Shown: one piece after another, positions 1 to 7,522 of the stretch
How the letters are laid out: every line of letters starts with the position of its first letter
Position numbering within the stretch: the first letter of the stretch is position 1
NCBI RefSeq assembly: GCF_000188695.1
Contig: NW_004754909.1
Span: 160,785-173,284 of the forward strand
Origin: Salpingoeca rosetta
Lineage: Eukaryota > Opisthokonta > Choanoflagellata > Craspedida > Salpingoecidae
Direction: 5' to 3'
DNA length: 12,500 bases
Notes under the pieces: model-generated
Told to the model about the DNA's origin: nothing
Seen by the model: the letters and a program-made list of their open reading frames with translations, nothing else
Database searches by the model: none
Position numbers and translations under genes: made by a program

Positions 1-872
1 ATGCTGCGTCTTCAAGCTCACCGACGGGGTCTGATGCTCCGGCAAAGGCGGAGGATAAGAAGCTGGAGCCATCACCCGACACCAGCACCGCTAGCGATGC
101 AGAAGCAGAGACCAAACAAAAGCAGGCAGAACCAGCAACGACAGAGCCAGCGAAACTGGAAGCGACAGAGGCGGAGAAGAGAAAGGTGCTGCTGAAGAAG
201 CTCAACACGCTGCTGTTGGACGACAGGAAGTTCCCCAAGGCAGCGCCGGTGCTGTGCAAACTCATGGAGACAGACCTGCGCAGGGACACGAGCGAGGAGT
301 TCTTTCCGCTGCTGCAGAAGCTGGACGCGCTGGCGTCCCGCCGCCAGGGCAACCCGGCCAGCATGGCGGCGTATCGCGACATCTTCTCACTCGCGCACCG
401 CAACATGGACGCTTTCTCTGACAAGCACACGTTCCAGCTGCGCACGATGGTGCTGTACCACGTGACGTGCCACCGCCTCAACACAGACGACACGTACCAG
501 TTTGCGCAGGCGGCCAAGGTGGCGCACGAGGCCATTGAGCAGCTGGACACGGCCTTCCCCAAGCAGAGCGACATCCTCCTGGGCATGGAGATCACCCAGT
601 ATGTGCCGACAGACGCCGAGAAGCGTGAGCGGCTGGACGCCATTGTCAGGGTGCTCTCCACGCTCTTCCAGCACCGCAAGAAGCAGTGGGCGAAGACGAG
701 CGTGGATCTGGCGTTCAAGCTGGCGGGGGACCGTCGCCTCATCTTTGACCAAGTCAACCGCGAGAGAATTGACGACATGTACGACAGCATCAAGGAGCTG
801 CGCTCGGCAAGCACGCTCGGCACCAAGCGCTCGGCAAACCCACGCGGCATGTTCAAGTCGTGGGCAGCATGA
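1..872 (+). CDS. 3' end of a gene for an unrecognised alpha-helical protein (C-terminal 289 residues)
   Basis: The reading frame is open from base 3 to the TGA at 870-872 and continues off the left edge, so the start is not visible. The first 55 or so residues are an acidic, Ala/Glu/Lys/Pro-rich linker. From about residue 60 the composition becomes that of a folded helical protein: KRKVLLKKLNTLLLDD, then FPKAAPVLCKLMETDL, EEFFPLLQKLDALASR, YRDIFSLAHRNMDAFS and later ERLDAIVRVLSTLFQHR. It ends with the short tail PRGMFKSWAA. There are no Cys or His clusters, membrane segments or nucleotide-binding motifs. The pattern suggests a helical-repeat or helical-bundle domain at the end of a larger protein, but I do not recognise the family and assign no function. 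Coding status is well supported by the long open frame, amphipathic helices and a poly(A) signal downstream. It converges with the minus-strand gene at 1247-2278. Confidence 0.85.
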   Translation, partial: AASSSSPTGSDAPAKAEDKKLEPSPDTSTASDAEAETKQKQAEPATTEPAKLEATEAEKRKVLLKKLNTLLLDDRKFPKAAPVLCKLMETDLRRDTSEEFFPLLQKLDALASRRQGNPASMAAYRDIFSLAHRNMDAFSDKHTFQLRTMVLYHVTCHRLNTDDTYQFAQAAKVAHEAIEQLDTAFPKQSDILLGMEITQYVPTDAEKRERLDAIVRVLSTLFQHRKKQWAKTSVDLAFKLAGDRRLIFDQVNRERIDDMYDSIKELRSASTLGTKRSANPRGMFKSWAA

Positions 873-874
873 CC

Positions 875-932
875 ATGATGATGATGATGATGAACGAATG
901 ATGATGATGATGGTGATGATGGTGATGATGAC
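875..932 (+). repeat. (ATG)n trinucleotide tract in the 3' UTR
   Basis: Six ATG units are followed by a short break (aacga) and then further ATG and GTG units. It lies immediately after the stop codon of the first gene. Confidence 0.9.
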
Positions 933-945
933 TATGTCAATAGTG

Positions 946-950
<5 letters not shown>

Positions 951-977
<27 letters not shown>
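951..977 (+). repeat. (TG)13 microsatellite
   Basis: This is an uninterrupted TG run in the 3' UTR of the first gene. It is the complement of the CA tracts at 1137-1178 on the other side of the poly(A) signal. Confidence 0.95.
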
Positions 978-1086
978 TCCTCGTCGACCGTCGTCTTTCG
1001 TCTTCAACACCACCCCGCTCGTGTCTACCTCAGTGATTCTGTCTGTTTAAGCAAGATGAAGTCCTCTTCGATGAAGGCCTCAAACC

Positions 1087-1092
1087 AATAAA
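1087..1092 (+). terminator. AATAAA poly(A) signal of the first gene
   Basis: A canonical hexamer lies 215 bases after the stop codon of the plus-strand gene. Cleavage would be expected roughly 10-30 bases further on, around 1100-1122. No clear GU-rich downstream element is seen; the region downstream on this strand is CA-rich. Confidence 0.8.
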
Positions 1093-1246
1093 TGCAACCG
1101 CCTAGCCGGCTTCTGAATACAACTCACACGCAGCAACACACACACACACACAGCAACACACACACACACACACACACCACTGCCAACCTCTCCTAAACCC
1201 CCAACACCACCACCACCACCAACACACCTTCAGCCATGCGCTCCAC
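1093..1246. other. Convergent intergenic strip with CA repeats
   Basis: This lies between the plus-strand poly(A) signal and the stop codon of the minus-strand gene, so it includes that gene's 3' UTR. It is mostly CA microsatellite plus a (CAC)n tract near 1205-1220. On the minus strand I find no AATAAA or ATTAAA here, so the poly(A) site of the minus-strand gene is not placed. Confidence 0.7.
1131..1178. repeat. Tandem pair of cagcaa(ca)n units
   Basis: Two successive copies of a cagcaa start followed by a CA run are present: CA at 1137-1152 and again at 1157-1178. Read on the minus strand they are GT tracts just downstream of the stop codon at 1247. Confidence 0.9.
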
Positions 1247-2278
1247 TCAGCACGACTGCAACACATCCGCCAGGGTCAAGCCCTGACCGCCACCGCCACC
1301 TTTCTTCTTCTTCTTTTTCTTGTTCTTTCCTTTGCCGTTCTTGCCGCCTTGTTGTTGCTGTTCCTTGGCGACGGCTTGTCCCAGCAACTGCTTCAGAGCT
1401 AACTTCTGCTTGTTGCGTTCCTGCCGCTTCCTGTCTTTCTTCGTGGCCGCCTTGCTTGACACCGGTTGTTGTTGCCGCTGTTCTGATCTTGGTGTGGGCT
1501 TGTCAGCTGGGGACGGGTGCGTCACGCTCGGGTCATGCTGCAGCGCTGCAGCGCCGGCTTGAAGCTGGCCATTATTACTGGCGCCAGTTGTTGCAGGCGC
1601 GTGTGTTCCTTTTGCCGCCGCAAGCTTGACGCTCGCAGCGGCCGCCTTGTTGCCGCGACGCAGAATTCGCCTTGCTGTGCGTGGCGCTCTGCCTTGCCAG
1701 CACCGCATTCCGCACTGCGAGCACACAACCTTCACGACAGGCGTGGCTTGGTGGCGCCGGCGTGCTCGTACACACCGGGGCGGGTGCGCTGCAAAGACGG
1801 ACCCACATCTTTGGCAGAACTGCTGCTTCGCGTCGCCATGAAGCGCACAGTCCCCCTTCGCAGACATCGCTGCAAATAATTGTGCCGTGGTCGAGGCGCC
1901 CGCATCTGAGTTGTCACCTCTGCTACTCGCCATGGTTTCCCTTCCCACAGTTGACACGAGTGCTCGTGCTGGTGCTGGTGTTGGTGACGGTGTTGGTGCT
2001 GGTATTGATGCGCTGAGCCAACCCGTGCGCGTGTGCTCCTTTGCACCACCATCACCACCTCCCCCACCGCTTTGCTGCTGATGCTTCTTGCCTTTCTTCT
2101 TGTTCTTCTTGGCTGCCTTGCTTTTGGAAGCACTCTCCTCGTCCTTCTCCGCACTCTCCTCCACCATGTGCCCGAGCGGCGCCAGCATGTGCCGTGCCAT
2201 CTCTGCCCCACCGCCCTCTGCCAGCAGCAAGCTCGCCGCCCTCGCCAGGAACGCACACGTCACAGGCGCAGCTGTCAT
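1247..2278 (-). CDS. C18orf21: C18orf21/UPF0711-like zinc-binding protein, probable RNase MRP subunit (Snm1-like)
   Basis: A single open frame of 343 residues is read from the ATG complementary to 2276-2278, which has A at -3. An in-frame ATG at 2386 would add 36 His/Thr residues encoded by CA repeats and is less likely. Residues 1-40 form an Ala/Leu helix (FLARAASLLLAEGG, then MARHMLAPLGHMVEES). A Lys-rich, Gly-rich and Pro-Ala linker follows. The core has two CxxC pairs, CQRCG at 155-159 and CSQCG at 186-190, separated by a basic stretch; C169 and C193 are extra Cys. After a variable linker come a basic helix (KQKLALKQLLGQAVA, about 280-294), a Lys/Gly run and the terminal motif LTLADVLQSC. 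Helix, CxxC, CxxC, basic helix and a short hydrophobic end is the layout I know for human C18orf21, which recent work reports as the RNase MRP counterpart of yeast Snm1. The related Rpp21/Rpr2 subunit of RNase P is the main alternative. Confidence 0.62.
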   Translation of the reverse strand: MTAAPVTCAFLARAASLLLAEGGGAEMARHMLAPLGHMVEESAEKDEESASKSKAAKKNKKKGKKHQQQSGGGGGDGGAKEHTRTGWLSASIPAPTPSPTPAPARALVSTVGRETMASSRGDNSDAGASTTAQLFAAMSAKGDCALHGDAKQQFCQRCGSVFAAHPPRCVRARRRHQATPVVKVVCSQCGMRCWQGRAPRTARRILRRGNKAAAASVKLAAAKGTHAPATTGASNNGQLQAGAAALQHDPSVTHPSPADKPTPRSEQRQQQPVSSKAATKKDRKRQERNKQKLALKQLLGQAVAKEQQQQGGKNGKGKNKKKKKKKGGGGGQGLTLADVLQSC

Positions 2279-2389
2279 GCTCGTGTGAGCGTGCGTGCGT
2301 GCGTGTGTGTGTGATTTGTGTGTGCGAAACGTGCAGACGTGAAATTCATCAGCCGTTATTCTCACAACCACACACAACAGCGACAAACG
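2279..2389. promoter_or_regulatory. Shared start region of two divergent genes
   Basis: Only 111 bases separate the start codons of the minus-strand zinc protein gene and the plus-strand C2CD3 gene. Both 5' UTRs and core promoters must lie here or overlap the first codons. A GT-rich tract fills 2290-2325 and a short CA-rich tract lies at 2367-2378. I see no TATA box and no convincing RFX X-box. The call rests on geometry, not on a recognised motif. Confidence 0.55.
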
Positions 2390-3849
2390 ATGAGGAAGAC
2401 GACCACGAGTGCGGGTGACGGTGGTGGTGGCGGTGGTGGTGGGAAGAAGGGTTCCCGCTTGCCTGTGCGCTCAGCCCAGCCACAGCATCAGCCACAGCAA
2501 CCTCAACACCGACATCGAAAAGTTGGCATGCAACAAGGGACATCCTTGCCTCCAGCCGTCAAGGTAAGGGGTGTGCGTGTGCGAGTGTGTGCGAGTGTGT
2601 GTGCTCTCTGTGTGCTCTCTGTGTGCTCTCTGTGTGGTCTCTGTGTGACACACACACACACACACACACGCAACGCAACACACACGCTCTCTCTCTCCCT
2701 CTCTGCCCCTGCCGTCCATCTACCCTCACCAACAACTCCTTTGGGTATCCACAACAGGGCCCGGTTCAAGCCCGAATTGTTGTCACGGTGGATCAGATCG
2801 CATGGGCCATGCGTGACCCGCCCCGCCGCTTCACTGTCAGCCTCGCTTGGTGGGGCGACCCACAAGCCCCAACAACGTTCAGGTACGTCGCCCACCAGGC
2901 CCCCTCTCATGCTTGCTTTGGTCACCTTGCACGGCACACTGAACTATTTACCCACACACATACACACACACACACACATACGCACCTTTTCTTACGTGTG
3001 CGTCTGCATCCGTGCGTCTGCTTCGTTGCTGCGTCCTCAGTCCCAAGGTGGTGACAAACAAGACACGCGGCAAGAACAGGCAGCGGCTGCAAGCTGCAAA
3101 GCAGAACCCGCCCTCCAAAACATACGTGGACACGACGGCAGTCTTCCCCGTGCGATGCGGCAAACCCCAGCTCATGCAGTACCTGGCAGATATGGCGTGG
3201 ATCGGCTTTGACGTCGCAGACAGCATCAAGCGAGGTGGGCGGGGATGATGGCGCTGGCTGCGTTGTGTTGGTTTTCGGTGTTCATTGCCTGCGTTCCGCT
3301 TGGCTGCATGGCCACACATGTCAACAACAACAACAACAGAGGTTGCCTTCTCACACACGTTATGATCATATGCATGCGCTCCTGCTCGTCCCACGTCGTC
3401 ATCATCACCGTTTTATCCCCTCACGTTTCGACTTGTCTGTGCTGTGTGCTTCCTGTATGGCTCACATCACATCACATCACACACGCTCTGTACGCACTCC
3501 GCCAGTTGTGCTGGGTCGGGCGGAGTTGAAAGCGCCAATGCAGCTGGACCGCAAACCTGTTGAGCGCTGGTGTCCCGTCATGACCGCCGACATGCACAAG
3601 GTATTATTATGTGCTGTCGTGGCGGCGTGTTAGGGCTGAGCTGTTGCTCTTGTTGTTGCTGCTGCTGTTATTTGCTTGTTGCTCTTGCTGTTCTTGTTCC
3701 TTGCTGAAACCCTCACCGCATGTGATAACGCCATTCAGGTTGCCGAAATACACGTGCGCATCCAACTCCTCACCAGCATTGAACCACAAGGTCCGTGTGT
3801 GTGTGTGTGTGTCTGTCTGTCTGTCACCAGTGGTCCCAAGCCGTCCTCA

Positions 3850-3923
<74 letters not shown>

Positions 3924-6900
3924 TACACACACAACAGGATCGCCAAACAAGCATGTTGTTGCGCGTCGGTCCCAGATTCCAATCCACCCAGAACACGTGC
4001 GTTGCCCCCCCCCAGCGCTTTACTTTGTGCACTTCACAGCAGTCCTTGTTTTGCCTTTCACCTTGCCTCTACTGTTCCAGCTTACCTCACACCATGCGCT
4101 CACTGTCCTAAACCCAATTCATCGTCCTTCCCTCAACTGCTTGACCACCTCCCGTGCCCTTTGTCCTCTGCGGCTCTTTTTTTCAACTCCTTGTTCTTGT
4201 TCATCACCAGGCGCCACGTCACCCGCTGCACACGAGCTTCGATCCCTTTGGCTCGCCAATGCCGCAAGCAGGTGACACGCTCACGCCTACATACCCGTGT
4301 GGTCGGATGTGCATGTTGCTTGTCCGGTTGTTTTCCTTCACTCGCACATGCACATGCACACATGCTCCCTTACTCACGCACACACGTTCCGCATGCCCAC
4401 GTGCATTTTTGCGTTGCCTGCAGGCATGACGCCTCGGGTTGGGCGCCATGGTGCAAGCCCGCTCAACCGCTCCAACATCCCCCAGCTGCACATCCATGAC
4501 ACCGATGATGGTGATAGTCATGACGATGGTGAGGTCCTGGACACCAAGAGGCAGCTCCTGTTTAACCAGCAAGAGAGACTACAACAGCAACAACACCAGC
4601 AAGAGCAACGACAGCAGCAGCAGCAGCAGCAGCAGCAACTACAACAGCAACATTACCAGCAACAGCGGGGCATTCCTGAGTTCAGTGCTGCCGCCAATGA
4701 CGATGACGATGGCGGTGATGATCTGCTGTCGCAATTGATTGAGAGGAGCGAGCGGTTACAGCGCGACATTCACGACCTCAATTCCGAACTCGTCGGCGTC
4801 GCAGACACTCATGACCGCACAGCTCCCAAGAGCGCTGGACGCTATCCATACGCGTCATCGTCATCGCCAGCTCGCATGCACATGCACCAGCAACAACACG
4901 CCTACCAAGCAACAGCAACCACAGCAGCAACAGCAGCGCCCTACTCGGCGCCCCTTCACGCTTATATTGGGGCTGTCGACGATGCTGCTGACGATGCCAC
5001 GGCGGCGCTACTTGGCCATGGAACCATGTACGCTGGTGATGATGGCGGCGGTTGTGCGGATGGAGTGAGCGCAAGCGTGCACCGACTGCTGCTGGATGCA
5101 GACAACACGTTTGACTCGAGTGATTCTGTGATGGACAACGACGACTTGATGGCCGATCTTCTATACGACGCATACGACGACGAAGGCGCGGAAGATGAAG
5201 ATGGCAACACCACGCAGCATGGCGATGGTCAGGATGTCGCTGGTGAACGTGACACTGTTGCTGCTGTGACTCGTACTCGTGCTGCTCGTGATGATGGCGG
5301 TGGAAGAAAGAAACACGAGCACGGCATCAACGGCGCTGCTGCAACCACAGCGATGGCAGCGGCTTCCTCTGCTGGCGCTCCCCACGGCCTCGCCCAAGGC
5401 CGACAACAACATCCGCAGCAGCAGAGCGCAGAGGGTGATGGTGGTGGTGCAACAGCTGGGCATCACACTACGACCGCCACCACTGCCAGCAGCACATCGC
5501 CACCGCTCTCCAAGACCAAACCACCACCAGCAGCAGCAGAGGTCACAGGTGGTAGTGAGTCCCAGGTGCCGCTGCAACTACACAAGCTCGTGCGCATCCT
5601 GGAAACAAACCGCGCTGTTGTGTATGCACACGACATGACGCTGCGTCAGCCATGCACGGCGATGGACGAGGGTAACCCGTGCTTCCTCGACCTCAACGTG
5701 CCGCTGCAGCCTGCAGACGCTGCTGGGCGCACCCTGCACCACATGCGGCTGCCGGGGCGCGTTCACCGCGGCCGCGTCGTGTTTGACTGCCACGATGCAG
5801 CCCCGCTCGCCTTCACAGATGCGGTGGTCAGCTGCTGGCTGCGGAGTGTTGTTGTCGTGCGGGTGATGGTGCCACAGCGCAACACCACGCACCGTGGGCG
5901 CCTCTACATCCGCAACACCCATGATGACAATGATGGTGGTGCTCGGGGTTGTGATGACGGTGATGGTGACGATGGCGATGATGGCGATGATGGCGAGAGG
6001 AGCAGCAACGGCGAAGCGACGCCACAACTGCATGTCGTGGGACTCGCATCGTTCCCACTGGAGGAGGTCCTGCGTGCACCCGAACTGCACCACACATTCA
6101 CACTCCCCGTCACCAGCCTGCAACCAACGTCGCACGCCACCATCGACAGTAACGGTGCTGTTGGCGACAATGATGGCGATGGCAGTGTGGTGCATAGCAG
6201 CAAGCCGCTCGGCACGCTCTCCCTCAGCATCCGTCTCACCTCTGTTGTTGAGGATGCCAGCCACCCTGCATCGCCGCAGCGGCACCACCACCACGACACA
6301 CGCAAGGCCACAGCCCTTTCCGCTGATGGCACAGAGGCCCGTGGCTCCAACGACCACCAGCCGCAGCCCTCCTCCGAAACCCAAACAGCAGCAGCAGCGG
6401 CAGCACAATCAAGTGGTGGTGGTCGCTCCCCGCCTGTGTATCACCTGCTGGTGAGTGTGGCGGATGCACGAGGCATTGCACCGCGTGGCCCAGCGGCAGC
6501 GCCAACGCCGCGTAATTTGTATGTTGTGACGCGTGTGGTCAGCGATCACGAGCCCTTACACAGCGACGTGCAGTGGAATACCAACACGCCATCCTTCAAC
6601 CACCAGCACACCATTGCTCGTCTCCGCACACACGGCTTTCTCGAGCAGCTGCACCAGGGGCTGTGCGCGGTGGAGGTGTGGGACCGGTGTGGAGCGAGGG
6701 ATGCGCAGGACACCTTCCTTGGTCTGGTGAAGGTGCGCACGAAGCCGCTGTACGACTGCTTTGTCGATGCCGCCGTGGCCCGCGCCGTGCTTGACGGAAC
6801 ACTGCCCGTGTTTGCTGCCAACGACCACCAGCCGATTGTGGACCCCGTGAGCGGCGGTGTTGTTGGACACATCCGTGTGGTCGTGGCCATGGGCTCGTCG

Positions 6901-7037
6901 CGTCAGATGATGCTCATCACACGCACACACGCGCACCGTGGCGCCACGGCTGGCGTTCGTGACACTGGTGGTGATGTTGCAGGTGCTGCCAGCGACGTAC
7001 GACAACAGCTATCACAACGGCAACAGCAGCAACAACC

Positions 7038-7087
<50 letters not shown>

Positions 7088-7483
7088 TTGATTCGGGCGC
7101 TGGGGAGTTGATGGTGTCGCGAATCAGCACGCTCGGTCCACGGATCGATGCACGGCCAGATGTGCACCCGCCGCCATGGCTCAAGCAGCAGCAGCAGCAG
7201 CATGGCTTTGGTGGAGACGGTGGCGATGAAGAGGGCGTGGATGGTGGGGCCACGCGGCGCGTATATCGGCACATGTTTCAGGTGGAGGTGCAGCGAGCGA
7301 CAGACCTGGACTTGTTTGCTTCAACGCTCTATGGTGAGACAGACTGTTTTGTGGAGCACGACACCGTACACTCGTTGGTACGCACGGCCAACGACACGGA
7401 TGGCCGTCGTGAGTGTGGTGCCAGTGACCATCGTGCACAAAGGCATCGCCTCCTCTTACGCAAGGCCAGGTTGGTTCACTGTC

Positions 7484-7522
<39 letters not shown>

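Larger units (their letters stand above)
873..1092 (+). other. 3' UTR of the first gene
   Basis: This non-coding stretch runs from the TGA to the poly(A) signal. It holds an interrupted (ATG)n tract at 875-932 and a pure (TG)13 tract at 951-977, then ordinary sequence. Some frames stay open across it only because of the repeats. Confidence 0.7.
2546..3790 (+). other. C2CD3: N-terminal C2 domain of C2CD3 (split over exons 1-5)
   Basis: After splicing this gives about residues 53-213. Strand-like segments include QARIVVTVDQIAW, RRFTVSLAWWGD, TTAVFPVRCGKP, MAWIGFDVAD, LGRAELKAPMQL and KVAEIHVRIQLL. The W-W-G and the RCGKPQ...YLADMA pattern match the distinctive N-terminal C2 of C2CD3. This is the strongest single piece of family evidence. 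Confidence 0.88.

Noticed and set aside
1131..1178. Regular short repeats as a CRISPR array
   Set aside because: These are CA microsatellites with no unique spacers, in a eukaryotic gene-end context.
2279..2386. 36-residue N-terminal extension of the minus-strand zinc protein
   Set aside because: The extension is mostly His/Thr encoded by CA repeats and would overlap the C2CD3 start region. The ATG at 2278 begins the Ala/Leu helix expected of the family.
2318..2389. Upstream in-frame ATG as the C2CD3 start
   Set aside because: It would place the start within the GT-rich shared promoter strip. The ATG at 2390 has a better context and leads directly to the usual Gly/Lys/Arg-rich N terminus.
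2279..2389. RFX X-box expected for a ciliary gene
   Set aside because: No sequence close to the two-half-site X-box consensus was found in the strip.
5578..6408. 276-codon open frame on the minus strand
   Set aside because: It is antisense to the second C2 domain of C2CD3, which has clear strand patterns in the plus frame. The minus product is Val/Arg/His-rich with runs that are only complements of the triplet repeats.
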